Shown here piece by piece: positions 15,909 through 25,166 of a stretch of DNA of 64,000 nt. The stretch comes from Bog-159 sp049511415 (GTDB taxonomy: Bacteria > Acidobacteriota > Terriglobia > Bryobacterales > Bryobacteraceae), in NCBI GenBank assembly GCA_049511415.1, contig JBEKYC010000003.1, forward strand, positions 1 to 64,000, in the 5' to 3' direction. Numbering within the stretch: position 1 is the stretch's first letter; every line of letters starts with the position of its first letter. The translations under genes were made by a program, and so were the position numbers. The notes beneath the pieces were generated by a model, which did no database searches, had not been told where the DNA came from, and worked only from the letters and a program-made list of their open reading frames with translations.

Positions 15909-16286
15909 ATGGTACCTATTCAATGGCAAATCGGAGCGATCTCCATTTTGCTTTCTCTGGTCCTTGGGCTAGTTCTGGGCGCGTCTGTGGGTGTCCTTGC
16001 CGCCCTGGCTTTTGGGATGCCTCGACGCGTCGTGCTCGATTCGATCATGGGCATGGCCGGATTTGTATCAGGTTACGCAGTTAGCGTTCTGGCCGGACGC
16101 GGTACGGTCGAACTGAACGAAGCCATTGTCGCGTGGCAAGGCGGGCACGATTGCCTGGGTCTCAGGCGTCCCGTGTTCGAATACCCCCTGCTCACGGCGG
16201 TCGCTGTTTGCTTGTTGTTCGTGGTCCTGGGTCGGGCGACTGTGCACCGGCGTCCGCAGGCGGCAGAGGGAAGCGGCCGGGGATGA
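15909..16286 (+). CDS. Small hypothetical membrane protein
   Basis: 125 residues with a hydrophobic N-terminus (ISILLSLVLGLVLGASVGVL), a second segment (IMGMAGFVSGYAVSVLAG) and a third near the C-terminus (LLTAVAVCLLFVVLGRA), then a basic tail. No family is recognised. Codon use looks coding, but the ribosome site is weak. It is the only gene in this orientation between yraN and the convergent TIGR03437 protein gene, 42 bp away. Confidence 0.5.
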   Translation: MVPIQWQIGAISILLSLVLGLVLGASVGVLAALAFGMPRRVVLDSIMGMAGFVSGYAVSVLAGRGTVELNEAIVAWQGGHDCLGLRRPVFEYPLLTAVAVCLLFVVLGRATVHRRPQAAEGSGRG

Positions 16287-16328
16287 ACGCGGATGGGATC
16301 ACCCACCTCTTGAACTTCCCGGGCTTCG

Positions 16329-18389
16329 CTAGTGGCCGTGCAAGGAATTGGAAGCAGTGGGGTAAAGGATCCCGGCTGTGTGCACCAGGAATCCGTTACT
16401 TCCCGGCGCCCAGATGGCTCCGACGTCCATGGGCCCGCCCGCTTGCAAGATGAATGGGACTTGCCCGAAATTGGGCTGCGAGGTGTCGACCACCACAAAG
16501 TTCACCTGGCTGACACCAGCCACCTCGAACGGCGCCGGGCCGCCATAGCTCACGGTCGTCCCTTCGGCTATAGTTCCGATAAAGAAGGTATCCTCCAGCC
16601 AGTAGACATAGTCCGGCAGGACGTTGGTTGGAAGAGGAAGTCCCACGAATGTGCCATCGGGTTGCGGTGGCGTGATCGGCCCCAATCCGGTGGCAAAGAT
16701 CGAGACTATGTCGCCGATCTGGGCTGGGTTCGACGCCGAATTGAAGCTCCCGTCCTGGTTCAGCGCTGCCGCAAAAACACCGTCCAGCGTGAAGACACCG
16801 GGATGCTGGTTGACCACGGGCCGCGGGAGGCAATTTGTAGGCGTGCCATTGTAGACGACACAGACCTTTACCGTCTCTCCGGCCTGCAGCGCCCACGGAG
16901 CGATGGCGTTGATCTGTGCGCCCTGCACATACAACAGCGGCCCTGGGATCCCGTTGAAGGTTACCTGCACGCCCGCTAGTTGATTGGGAACCCCGGTGCT
17001 TGGGTCCACCTGCGGCTGCGTGCCATTGGCGGGTCCGATCCCCTGTCCGAAGAGGCTGACGATCTCGCCGCCGGATATTCCGGCACTGTCGTAGCTGGCC
17101 GCATTGGCGACGCAGGCGAGTTGAACGACAGGTGCGCTTGCGTTCTGGGTGAGGCCGGTCAAAGCTAATAACCCGCCCGACGATCCGGCTAACTGCTGTG
17201 TAGGCGCAAACGAGGCATCCGGCGACACCACGTAGACCGTCGAGTCCGGTCCAAGTGCGAACGCTTGAGAGTTTGAGGATCCCGGAATGTAGGTCGACTG
17301 CAAGACGGTTCCGCTCGCATCGAGCACGGTCAGGGCAGCCGATGGCGCCGTTTCGCAGGTCGCCAGACTGTTCACCGGCGGATAATTTCCATTGGCGATT
17401 CCGGGGACATAGGTATTGCCGGCGGCGTCCACTGCCAGACCAGCAGCCGCGTATGCCGGCAGGCTTTTGGAAAACGCGACAGCGGTCCCTTGCGGATTGA
17501 ATTTCTCGATGACGGAAACCGTGGCGGTATTCGCGAGCGCCACTACCGCGTTATCCGCGGAGTCCAAAGCGACAAAGTAGGGGTACCCCGAGCCGGCCGC
17601 AAACGTGGAATACAGCAGCGCCGAGCCATCCGCGGACAGGCGGGCCAGGAAGGGTGCATAGTTGAAGTTAGGGATGCCGGAAGCCGCCAAATACGCGCCG
17701 GCGGTGGTGGGGAAATCCGCCGACGAGGCAACTCCGGTGACAAATGCCGATCCCGACGCATCTACCACAATCCCTGACAGAGTCGCTTGGCTGCTGCCGC
17801 CTAGATACGTGGCGTAATCGATAGCGCCGGTGGGGGTTAAACGTATTACGAAACCGTTGTAGGCGGTGTTGTTGGCGCTGGCGGGTGTCGACTGCAGGGC
17901 TCCGGGCGTGGTTTGAATGCCGTTGCCCTGCGTGGAACCAGCCACGTAAGCGCGCCCGGCGGCATCCACGGCCAGACTGGCCAGGTTCAGATTAGCTCCT
18001 ATGTTTGTGGTATATGCGACGGTCGCGCCATCGGTGCCTATTTTCACCACGCTCTGGCTGGTTGAATATGTAGTCAGGTAGACGTTGCCTGCCGGATCGA
18101 CCGCCATGTTCAAGGGGGTAAATGGGAGGAGGTTCTGGTAAACCACGCGATTCTGGGTCAGTTTGATGAGGTAGTAAGATACAGCGGGGTTTTGTGAGCC
18201 AGCCAGCCCGATTTCCAACACGTATAGCGATCCCTGCGCGTCGGTGCCTGCCAACGCGCCGTAAGCAGTGGTTATGGCAGCAGTGGGGATCAGCTCGGAG
18301 TAGTTTACGCCGAGCCGGAAGTTCTGCGCTGGCGCCAGCGCGGCGGTGGCGCCCAGGAGGGCGCAGCAGAGACACAGTCTACGGAGCAT
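16329..18389 (-). CDS. Secreted SBBP/propeller-type protein with TIGR03437 C-terminal domain
   Basis: 686 residues starting at an internal ATG (18387-18389) that begins a clean signal peptide, MLRRLCLCCALLGATAALAP; the frame is open to 18578 but that extension has no coding character. The middle has repeats such as VDAAGRAYVAGSTQGNG, VDASGSAFVTGVASSADFPT and YLGGSSQATL, typical of SBBP beta-propeller proteins. The last 230 residues (from VANAASYDSAGISGGEIVSL, then FGQGIGPA, AQINAIAPWAL and VSIFATGLGP) are the TIGR03437 domain also seen in the protein at 6805. Predicted exported; function unknown. Confidence 0.8.
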   Translation of the reverse strand: MLRRLCLCCALLGATAALAPAQNFRLGVNYSELIPTAAITTAYGALAGTDAQGSLYVLEIGLAGSQNPAVSYYLIKLTQNRVVYQNLLPFTPLNMAVDPAGNVYLTTYSTSQSVVKIGTDGATVAYTTNIGANLNLASLAVDAAGRAYVAGSTQGNGIQTTPGALQSTPASANNTAYNGFVIRLTPTGAIDYATYLGGSSQATLSGIVVDASGSAFVTGVASSADFPTTAGAYLAASGIPNFNYAPFLARLSADGSALLYSTFAAGSGYPYFVALDSADNAVVALANTATVSVIEKFNPQGTAVAFSKSLPAYAAAGLAVDAAGNTYVPGIANGNYPPVNSLATCETAPSAALTVLDASGTVLQSTYIPGSSNSQAFALGPDSTVYVVSPDASFAPTQQLAGSSGGLLALTGLTQNASAPVVQLACVANAASYDSAGISGGEIVSLFGQGIGPANGTQPQVDPSTGVPNQLAGVQVTFNGIPGPLLYVQGAQINAIAPWALQAGETVKVCVVYNGTPTNCLPRPVVNQHPGVFTLDGVFAAALNQDGSFNSASNPAQIGDIVSIFATGLGPITPPQPDGTFVGLPLPTNVLPDYVYWLEDTFFIGTIAEGTTVSYGGPAPFEVAGVSQVNFVVVDTSQPNFGQVPFILQAGGPMDVGAIWAPGSNGFLVHTAGILYPTASNSLHGH

Positions 18390-18699
18390 TTGGAAATGAA
18401 TTGCACGCCGCGGGCCGTGCCGGGCCGCTCCAATCGCTGGGCTTTTCGCGTGCGGGTGTATCAGGCGGACACAGTGCGGTGTCACCGCGTGACGGCTCAA
18501 TTGGAAGCGTTGGGTAGCGGGACCCGTTACGGCCACCGCGATTGTAATCTCGTAGGGCGTTTTGAGCGCCGGTACCACCCAGAAGCGACCCCTGTCCCGC
18601 CGCGATTCCTTTCGCGTTACCTCGTGGATGAAAGATGGCGGCCGGCTTGTGAGTTGTTACGCGAATTCGATTGCAAATCGGGCGCTACCGCCAGTTTGA
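18390..18699. other. Intergenic, no supported gene
   Basis: A 105-residue plus-strand open frame crosses this region but overlaps both flanking minus-strand genes, lacks a ribosome site and resembles no family. The region should hold the promoter of the TIGR03437 gene that reads leftwards from 18389. Nothing else seen. Confidence 0.4.
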
Positions 18700-19230
18700 T
18701 TATTTAATGACTTCGAATTCGAAGTTCATGACTTTGCCGCGCACGACGAAGCATAAGTAATGCTCCCAGAACCGGCGGTAGCGGGGGAAACGATTGACCA
18801 GAAATTCGAATCCGAGCAATCTCCAAAATTGGAGCAGTTTGACGCGGATGGAAACCTCGCGGAAGCGGGCTTTGCTGTAGTAGCCGAAGCCGGCGTGATC
18901 CTCACCGAAGTAGCGGAAGGAGTAGCTGTTCAGGTGGCTGCGGTGGGTGGGATCGCAGAACGAGCTGAAATCGGTGTAGTGCGGCGTTTCGATGCGCACG
19001 GTGCCGCCGGGGCGCACCAGGCGATGGAACTCCTCCATGGTGGCGATGACGTCGGACACGTGCTCGATGACGTGGATAGCCAGGAGACGGTCGAAGGAAT
19101 TATCGGCGAAGGGGTAGGGGAAGCGGTCGAGATCGCAGAGGACGTCGGCGCGGCTAGCGGGATTGCGGTCGATGCCGATAGCCCCGGGTTGCTTGTGAAT
19201 GCCGCAGCCGACATCGAGGATTCCAGGCAC
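18700..19230 (-). CDS. Class I SAM-dependent methyltransferase
   Basis: 176 residues from a GTG start. Motif I ILDVGCGIHKQPGAIGIDRN and the acidic end of the second strand (GIDRNP) bind SAM. Then come DLDRFPYPFADNSFDRLLAIHVIEH (written here in shortened blocks) and FHRLVRPGGTVRIETPHY, as in Methyltransf_11 enzymes. The C-terminal part (YFGEDHAGFGYYSKARFR, WEHYLCFVVRG) is typical of small methyltransferases found near glycan genes. The substrate cannot be read from the sequence. It lies downstream of the aminotransferase gene in the same direction with a 71-bp gap. Confidence 0.75.
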   Translation of the reverse strand: MPGILDVGCGIHKQPGAIGIDRNPASRADVLCDLDRFPYPFADNSFDRLLAIHVIEHVSDVIATMEEFHRLVRPGGTVRIETPHYTDFSSFCDPTHRSHLNSYSFRYFGEDHAGFGYYSKARFREVSIRVKLLQFWRLLGFEFLVNRFPRYRRFWEHYLCFVVRGKVMNFEFEVIK

Positions 19231-19301
19231 CTTACAAGAGTACCTTGGTGCGTTTGGGTGTGGCTGAACAGGTGGCAGGGGAAAGCATCGTCTTTCAGAT
19301 C

Positions 19302-20666
19302 TCAGTCACCGCGCATCGCCAGGGTAAAGCAGTCTTCCAGCGTATCCAAAGCGAAGTCGCACTGATCGCGGGAGATGATGAGCGGGGGACAGAGGCGCAG
19401 GGTGTTGTCGCCGGCGCCGAGAATCAGGAGGCCACGCTCGAAGGCCAGATTCACCACGCGGTCGCGCAGATCCGGGGCTTTGGTCTTGGATTGCTGATCG
19501 TGCACCAGTTCCACGCCGAGCATCAGGCCGAGTCCGCGGACATCGCCGACGATGGGGAAGCGCGCGGGCCAGTCGCGCATGCGGGACATCAGATGCGCGC
19601 CCATGCGCGCGGCGTTATCGAGGAGTTCCTGTTCGAGCAGTTCGATGGTCACCAGGGCGGCGGCGCAAGACACGGGATTGCCGCCGAAGGTGGACGCGTG
19701 CGCGCCGGGGGGCCAGTTCATCAGATCGGCGCGGGCGACGGTGGCTCCCAGCGGGAGGCCGCTGGCGATTCCCTTGGCGACGGTCAGAATGTCCGGCGCG
19801 AGGTGAAAGTGCTCGGAGGCCCACATCTTGCCGGTGCGGCCAACGCCCGATTGCACTTCGTCGCAGATCAGCAGGATGCCGTGCTTTTCCGTGATGCGGG
19901 TCAGTTCGTCGAAGAATTTCTGGGGCGGGACGATATAGCCGCCTTCGCCCTGCACTGGTTCGATAACGATGGCGGCGACTTCATCGGCTGGAGCGATGGT
20001 GGCGAGCAGCGTGTCTTCGATGTAACGGGCACATTCGACCGCACAGTTGGCGGGCGTCTGGCCGAACGGGCAGCGGTAGCAATAGGGGTAAGGCGCGTGG
20101 ATCACGCCGGGGATCAGCGGACCGAAGCCGCGGCGTTGCACGGCCTTGCGCGCGGTTAGAGAAAGGGCGCCCATGGTGCGGCCGTGAAAAGAACCCAAAA
20201 AGGCGATGAATTTGTCGCGGCCCGTGGCATAGCGAGCCAGTTTCATGGCGCCTTCGACAGCTTCCGCGCCGGAATTCGAGAAAGAAATGCGCCGTTCGAA
20301 GCCTCCGGGGGCCAGCGACGCGAGCTTTTCGGCCAGATCCACCAGGCCTTCGTAATAGAAATCCGTCCCGGACATATGGATCAGGCGGGCGGCCTGATCG
20401 CGAATGGCTTGGACCACGCGCGGATGGCAATGGCCGGTGGATACCACGGCAATGCCGGCGTTGAAATCGAGGAAACGGTTGCCATCCACATCCTCGACGA
20501 GGGCGCCTTCGCCGCGGCTGACCACCAACGGGTAGCAGCGAGTGTAGGACGGCGAAAGAAATCGGTCGTCGCGCGCGATCAGGTCGAGCGCGCGGGGTCC
20601 AGGCACAGGGCCGGCGAGCTGCGGCAGATCCTTCCGGATCGCCTCCACGGTCTTGGTCATACACAA
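19302..20666 (-). CDS. Class III PLP-dependent aminotransferase (acetylornithine/GABA transaminase family)
   Basis: 454 residues; the ATG has GGGAG five bases upstream. The family landmarks are in order: DVDGNRFLDFNAGIAVVSTG, SFSNSGAEAVEGAMKLAR, FLGSFHGRTMGALSLT, VIEPVQGEGGY, LICDEVQSGVGRTGKMWA and the PLP lysine in LTVAKGIASGLPLGA. An insert around CYRCPFGQTPANC marks the archaeal-type/4-aminobutyrate or broad-specificity amino-acid (racemase-like) subgroup. The amino donor is therefore uncertain. An AT-rich 110-bp upstream region probably carries its promoter. Confidence 0.88.
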   Translation of the reverse strand: MCMTKTVEAIRKDLPQLAGPVPGPRALDLIARDDRFLSPSYTRCYPLVVSRGEGALVEDVDGNRFLDFNAGIAVVSTGHCHPRVVQAIRDQAARLIHMSGTDFYYEGLVDLAEKLASLAPGGFERRISFSNSGAEAVEGAMKLARYATGRDKFIAFLGSFHGRTMGALSLTARKAVQRRGFGPLIPGVIHAPYPYCYRCPFGQTPANCAVECARYIEDTLLATIAPADEVAAIVIEPVQGEGGYIVPPQKFFDELTRITEKHGILLICDEVQSGVGRTGKMWASEHFHLAPDILTVAKGIASGLPLGATVARADLMNWPPGAHASTFGGNPVSCAAALVTIELLEQELLDNAARMGAHLMSRMRDWPARFPIVGDVRGLGLMLGVELVHDQQSKTKAPDLRDRVVNLAFERGLLILGAGDNTLRLCPPLIISRDQCDFALDTLEDCFTLAMRGD

Positions 20667-20777
20667 TCTCCCTTACAATTCAAAATCGCTAAAACATTTG
20701 CAAAAAAAGAAAATGCGAGGGATTAATCGGAACCAAACAGACCAGGACGGCAAATCGACGGCCGGGGGAGCATCACA

Positions 20778-21218
20778 CTATTGTATAACGGAAGTGCACG
20801 GTTTGAGCTTTTTCAGTTGCGCGCCGGTTACGGTCGACAGACGCTTCCGGAAAGCAGCGTAGCGATCCAGAGTACGCCGGCAGTTGTCGGCATGGCCGGA
20901 CAGGTTGAGCCGGTAGCGGCTGATTTTGGCGATGATCGCGGGGTCCTGGAGGTCACGGCTGACGTCGGGCGGGAGAGCCGGCGCGACATCGCTCCACTGG
21001 CCGGTTTCGGCGACTTCACAACCGTGAATGCGCCAGGAGAGCATAGCCAGACAATCCACCATAGCGTTCTCCATCGCCTCCAGAGGGCGATACTTGGTTT
21101 CGATTTCGGCGCGCATGTGGGACTCGCCTTCGGGATCGATGGCGGTAAGCAATTCCGACAGCAGATAGTCGATGCGGTCAAAGCGTTCGGTAGGGGGTGT
21201 TGTTTTCGGGCGTGTCAT
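20778..21218 (-). CDS. Hypothetical protein of an acidobacterial helical family
   Basis: 146 residues from the ATG at 21218 (MTRPKTTPPTERFDRID); the frame is open to 21287 without coding character. It is helical and charged. The layout (ELLTAIDPEGESHMRAEIET, an AMVDCLAMLSWRIHGCE helix, RYAAFRKRLS at the end) recalls a large family of short acidobacterial proteins that look like transposon-linked or stress proteins of unknown function. That resemblance is from memory and weak. No operon partner. Confidence 0.45.
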   Translation of the reverse strand: MTRPKTTPPTERFDRIDYLLSELLTAIDPEGESHMRAEIETKYRPLEAMENAMVDCLAMLSWRIHGCEVAETGQWSDVAPALPPDVSRDLQDPAIIAKISRYRLNLSGHADNCRRTLDRYAAFRKRLSTVTGAQLKKLKPCTSVIQ

Positions 21219-21364
21219 ATAATCTCGACCTGATTTTATGCGCGGAGCATGCCAGAGATGCGAACCGCAAGGTCGACGAACAGCCATAAACGGAAGAAAA
21301 CAAACATAAAAGTTTATCTTTACGGCGCGTGACCGCCGGCTGGGGTTTGCGATATCCTCGGACT

Positions 21365-21748
21365 ATGGCGGATCGGCGATTCAGCGATGTGGGCGGAACC
21401 AAGGGTGGATTGGGGGAGTTCCTGCTGGGCTTCGCATTGGCTTGCATCGGCGGCTACCTGTTGAGCAACCAGGTGATGGTGGCGGGCAACTATTGGAGCT
21501 TTTGGGGCAATAACACCTTTGGGATCACGCTGATTCCGATGCTGGTGGGTGTCGTGCTGTTGTTCCGCGACGGCCGCAGTGTGATCGGATGGCTGTTGAC
21601 GGCGGCGGGCGCGTTGTTTATCCTGGCGGGGGTGCTGGCGAACCTGCGCATATATTTTCACCCGACGACTCTCTTCAACACGATTGTAATGCTGGTGCTT
21701 CTGGCGGGCGGTCTGGGACTGATCGCGCGCGCCATGCGGGCGCACTAG
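21365..21748 (+). CDS. Small four-helix membrane protein
   Basis: 127 residues from ATG 21365 (MADRRFSDVGG). After a short polar N-terminus there are four hydrophobic helices (FLLGFALACIGGYLLSN; FGITLIPMLVGVVLLF; VIGWLLTAAGALFILAGVLA; IVMLVLLAGGLGLIARAM). I recognise no specific family. It converges on the ABC ATPase gene 20 bp downstream. Predicted inner-membrane location; function unknown. Confidence 0.6.
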   Translation: MADRRFSDVGGTKGGLGEFLLGFALACIGGYLLSNQVMVAGNYWSFWGNNTFGITLIPMLVGVVLLFRDGRSVIGWLLTAAGALFILAGVLANLRIYFHPTTLFNTIVMLVLLAGGLGLIARAMRAH

Positions 21749-21767
21749 GGACGGGTTCCGGCGGCGG

Positions 21768-22523
21768 TCAGGCCACGCGGTCCATCTCCAGGAATTCCTG
21801 GATGTGGGGGTGGTCCGATTTCGACAAATCCGCGGGGGGGCCGAAGAAAATCACTTTGCCTTCAAAGAGAAATACAACCTGATCGGCGACCTTGTACATC
21901 AGGTCCAAGTCGTGGGTGACCACGATGGAGGTCAGCTTGAGCTGTTTTTTCAGGCGCAGCATCAGGTCGCTGAGGTGGTCGGACATGAGCGGATCGACCA
22001 TGGTGGTCGGCTCGTCGTACAAGACGCATTGCGGCTGCGCGGCCAGCGCGCGGGCAATCGCCACGGCGCGTTTGTAGCCCATGGAGAGGTCCGACGGATA
22101 GGCATCGCGGGCCTCCAGGATGTCCACCATGGTGAGCAGGCCATCGACCACATCTTCTTTGTTTTGTTCGTTGTAATCTTCGCGCAATTCGAGGGAAAAC
22201 AACACGTTTTCGCCGACCGTGAGGGAGTCGAACAGCGCCCCGGACTGAAAAACCATGGTCACCTTCTTGCGAATGCGCCGCAATTCACTCTCCGGAAAAT
22301 CGGTGATATCCTCATGCGCCACGATTACGCGGCCATCGTCCGGCTTGAGGAAGCCCATGATATGAGAAAGGGTGACGGACTTGCCCACGCCGCTACGCCC
22401 GATGATGGCCACGGTATGGCCGGTATCGACGTGAAAGTTGCTATCGACTAAAACGGGTTTGTCGAACGTCTTATAAACGTGGCGGAATTCGATGTAATGC
22501 GGATATTGTTCAGTGGGCGTCAT
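21768..22523 (-). CDS. MlaF-like ABC transporter ATPase with altered signature motif
   Basis: 251 residues. Walker A is GRSGVGKS (42-49), Walker B with catalytic Glu is VLYDEPTTMVDP, and the H-loop is VVTHDLDLM. The FESEL...VTMVFQSGALFDSLTV stretch is characteristic of the MlaF/Ttg2A branch that drives phospholipid or Mce-type transport. The normally invariant LSGGM signature reads LSMGYKRAVA, an unusual change. No MlaE-type permease or MlaD substrate-binding gene is nearby, so it is an orphan ATPase in this window. Its ATG lies inside the end of mobA (14-bp overlap). Confidence 0.85.
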   Translation of the reverse strand: MTPTEQYPHYIEFRHVYKTFDKPVLVDSNFHVDTGHTVAIIGRSGVGKSVTLSHIMGFLKPDDGRVIVAHEDITDFPESELRRIRKKVTMVFQSGALFDSLTVGENVLFSLELREDYNEQNKEDVVDGLLTMVDILEARDAYPSDLSMGYKRAVAIARALAAQPQCVLYDEPTTMVDPLMSDHLSDLMLRLKKQLKLTSIVVTHDLDLMYKVADQVVFLFEGKVIFFGPPADLSKSDHPHIQEFLEMDRVA

Positions 22524-23076
22524 GGTAGCAGGCCCAATCCTCTGGGGTATTGAGATTCTCGAAGCAGGACGGGTTTTCCATTTGCCGAATGTGCAGGTCC
22601 AATCCGGCGAGCGCGGCGGTTACTTTGCGGACGCCGGAGGCGAGCGCCTGCTCCAGTGCCGCAAGGCAGCGCCTGTGATATACGGCGCAGAGCGGCTCCA
22701 AGCGTCCGGAGGGTCCGGCGGGAACGAGCGCGTCGGCATGGGACGACTCGGCGAGATGCAAGAGATCCGCCATCAATTCAGGGGTGATGGCGGGCATATC
22801 GCACGCCACCAGCAGGTTCCAATCCGCGGCCGTGTACGTCAAGGCCGACGCGATCCCGCCCAACGGTCCGGCTCCGGGGCTGAGATCGGGAAACACAGGG
22901 AATCCAAGGTGCGCGTACTTTTGGGGATCGCCGATGAGGGCCACCGATCCCGCGGCGGTTTGCACGGCGGATGCGACATGGCAGGCCAGAGCGGCGCCGC
23001 GAAACGGCAGCAGTGCCTTGTCGCTGCCCATCCGCGAGCTCTTGCCGCCCGCCAGCACGAACCCGGCCCGTCCCAC
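22510..23076 (-). CDS. mobA: Molybdenum cofactor guanylyltransferase
   Basis: 188 residues from a GTG start. The nucleotide-binding loop LAGGKSSRMGSDKALLPF, then VFPDLSPGAGPLGGIASAL and LLVACDMPAITPEL (metal-binding D) are diagnostic of MobA, which joins GMP to molybdopterin to form the bis-MGD cofactor. Length is normal. The stop overlaps the ABC ATPase start by 14 bp; there is no obvious functional link. No other moa/moe/mob genes are in the window. Confidence 0.88.
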   Translation of the reverse strand: MGRAGFVLAGGKSSRMGSDKALLPFRGAALACHVASAVQTAAGSVALIGDPQKYAHLGFPVFPDLSPGAGPLGGIASALTYTAADWNLLVACDMPAITPELMADLLHLAESSHADALVPAGPSGRLEPLCAVYHRRCLAALEQALASGVRKVTAALAGLDLHIRQMENPSCFENLNTPEDWACYHDAH

Positions 23077-23133
23077 AGGGAAATGATACCATTGACATTA
23101 ATACCCGCCGGCAAAGAGGGTTAGAACATTATT

Positions 23134-23811
23134 GTGCGCAAATGTTTTATAATCGGCTGGATGTGCAGCCTGGCAGCAGTGGCCCTGCAGGGCGGAGGCG
23201 GCGCCGTATCGGTGGTCCGCACCGATCCGCGCACGGGGCGCCTGGTGCGCAGCGTGGTTCGGGCACAGCCAGCCGAGCGGCCGGCGAGTCAGCCAACGGC
23301 CGGCCTGGCCGACACGGTGGACCGGATCGCGCAACAGAATCAACTTTCGCCGCAATTGGTCGATTCCGTCATTCAAGTGGAAAGCAACTACGATGCGAAC
23401 GCGGTTTCGCCCAAGGGGGCGCTGGGCCTGATGCAGTTGATTCCGTCCACCGCCAAGCGATTCGGGGTATCCAACGCTTTCGATCCGGCGGACAATATTC
23501 AAGGCGGGACGCGCTATCTGAAGTATCTTTTGGATCTGTACCACGGAGACGAAACGCTGGCACTGGCGGCATATAACGCTGGCGAGGGCGCCGTATCGCG
23601 CTATGGCGGCGTACCACCCTTCGCGGAAACGCAGAACTATGTAGCCAAAGTGCGCCAGGGGCGCGGTCATGTACGCGCGGAAACCGGCAAAGCTCTCCCC
23701 GCCGTCCAACCCAATGATGCGCCCGGGACGGAGGCCGCGCCGGCCGAGGCACACAACCCCATTCATGAAGTGAGGGACGCAAACGGCAGGATCTATTACA
23801 CGTCACGCTAA
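23134..23811 (+). CDS. Lytic transglycosylase (SLT domain)
   Basis: 225 residues from a GTG; ATG 23161 is an alternative. The N-terminal hydrophobic segment is a signal peptide. The SLT domain (about residues 58-170) shows the catalytic Glu in SVIQVESNYDANAVSPKGA, then LGLMQLIPSTAKRFGV, NIQGGTRYLKYLLDLY and LAAYNAGEGAVSRYGG. It cleaves the MurNAc-GlcNAc bond of peptidoglycan in the periplasm. The tail (EVRDANGRIYYTSR) is a short beta element often found after SLT domains. The next gene, 7 bp on, is a murein amidase, giving a two-enzyme wall-remodelling unit. Confidence 0.88.
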   Translation: MRKCFIIGWMCSLAAVALQGGGGAVSVVRTDPRTGRLVRSVVRAQPAERPASQPTAGLADTVDRIAQQNQLSPQLVDSVIQVESNYDANAVSPKGALGLMQLIPSTAKRFGVSNAFDPADNIQGGTRYLKYLLDLYHGDETLALAAYNAGEGAVSRYGGVPPFAETQNYVAKVRQGRGHVRAETGKALPAVQPNDAPGTEAAPAEAHNPIHEVRDANGRIYYTSR

Positions 23812-23818
23812 GAGCCGT

Positions 23819-25156
23819 ATGAGGTTTACGCTCATCCCGCTGTGGGTATTGCTGAGCGTAGGCGCGCCAAACGGGCTGCGCGGCGATCCTTTACATAAGG
23901 TGACGGCCGTCCGCTATTATCCGCGCCGCGAAGCCACGCGCGTAGTCATCGAAGTGAGCGGGGATTTCGACTTTCATTCCGAACGGGCGCATAATCCGGA
24001 ACGGATTTTTTTTGATATCTTCCGCGCGCGGCCGCGCATCGACGGCCGGCAGATTTATGCGAAGGCCTTCGACGACAGACTGCTGAAGAAGGTGCGGGTA
24101 GCGGAGACTCTGGCCGGAGTGACGCGCGTGGTGCTGGATCTGCAGGGCACGGCAGATTACACGGCCACGCAACTGACGAATCCGGCACGGCTGGCGATTG
24201 AACTGCGGCCGGCTGGTTCGGCCGCGCCGGCAGTGCCACCGGCGCCGCTGGTGACGCAAAACCTGCCGCCGACGGTGGCGGCTGCCACACCGCCGGCCCT
24301 CGTCCAATCTCCGGCAACGTTGGTTCCGGCGCACCCATCGTGGTCCGAACCGCGTGCGCCAGCCGATTCCACGAGCGAATCCAGCCGGGCCGCCAAGATG
24401 GCCAGCAGCGGCGCCGATTCGTTAACCCGGGCATTGGGTCTCAAGATCCGCCGGGTGGTCCTGGACCCGGGGCACGGCGGTCACGACGAAGGCACTTCGG
24501 GGCCTTCGGGGCTGCTGGAAAAGGATCTGGTTTTGGATGTGGCGCTGCGGCTGGGAAAGCTGATCGAAAGCCGTATGGGGAGCGAAGTGATTTACACGCG
24601 CAGCGACGACCGGTTCATTCCGCTGGACGACCGCACCGCTTTCGCGAATGACAAGAAGGCGGATCTGTTTCTTTCCATACACGCCAACTCTTCTCCCTAT
24701 CCGCACATAGGCGGCGTGGAGAGTTATTATCTGAACTTCACCACGGCGAAAGACGCGATGGTAGTCGCCGCCCGTGAAAACGCGACATCGGACAAATCCG
24801 TTTTTGATCTGCGCGACCTCACGCAGAAGATCATCACATTGAATGACAAGTTAGAGGAGTCCAAGGAATTCGCCCGCCTGATCCAGGCTTCCTTGTTTCC
24901 TTTTGCCGCGCGCTACGAACCGGGGATCAAGAACCGGGGCGTCAAGAAAGCTCCATTCATTGTATTGATTGGGGCGCATATGCCCTCGGTGCTGGTGGAG
25001 ATCGGCTTCTTGAGCGATGCCAAGGAAGAGACTCTGCTGCGCAATGGCGACCATCGGCAACGGTTGGCGGAAGCGCTTTATCGCGGAGTATCCCGGTATG
25101 CACAGGGCCTGAGCCACTTCGAAGTCGCCCAGGCGGCGGATCGCGTAAAGAACTGA
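23819..25156 (+). CDS. N-acetylmuramoyl-L-alanine amidase with AMIN domain (AmiA/B/C type)
   Basis: 445 residues with a signal peptide. An AMIN domain (about 25-135: VTAVRYYPRREATRVVIEVS, FFDIFRAR) targets septal or outer-envelope sites. A Pro/Ala/Ser linker follows, then an Amidase_3 domain from about residue 210. Zinc ligands are visible in LDPGHGGHDEGT (His), GLLEKDLVLD (Glu) and LFLSIHANSS (His); the catalytic Glu is in VLVEIGFLSDAKEE. It cuts the amide between MurNAc and the stem peptide during cell separation. It directly follows the lytic transglycosylase gene. Confidence 0.92.
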   Translation: MRFTLIPLWVLLSVGAPNGLRGDPLHKVTAVRYYPRREATRVVIEVSGDFDFHSERAHNPERIFFDIFRARPRIDGRQIYAKAFDDRLLKKVRVAETLAGVTRVVLDLQGTADYTATQLTNPARLAIELRPAGSAAPAVPPAPLVTQNLPPTVAAATPPALVQSPATLVPAHPSWSEPRAPADSTSESSRAAKMASSGADSLTRALGLKIRRVVLDPGHGGHDEGTSGPSGLLEKDLVLDVALRLGKLIESRMGSEVIYTRSDDRFIPLDDRTAFANDKKADLFLSIHANSSPYPHIGGVESYYLNFTTAKDAMVVAARENATSDKSVFDLRDLTQKIITLNDKLEESKEFARLIQASLFPFAARYEPGIKNRGVKKAPFIVLIGAHMPSVLVEIGFLSDAKEETLLRNGDHRQRLAEALYRGVSRYAQGLSHFEVAQAADRVKN

Positions 25157-25166
25157 GATTCCGGGT

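Noticed and set aside
18390..18707. 105-aa plus-strand frame
   Set aside because: No ribosome site, no family resemblance, and it overlaps the end of the methyltransferase gene.
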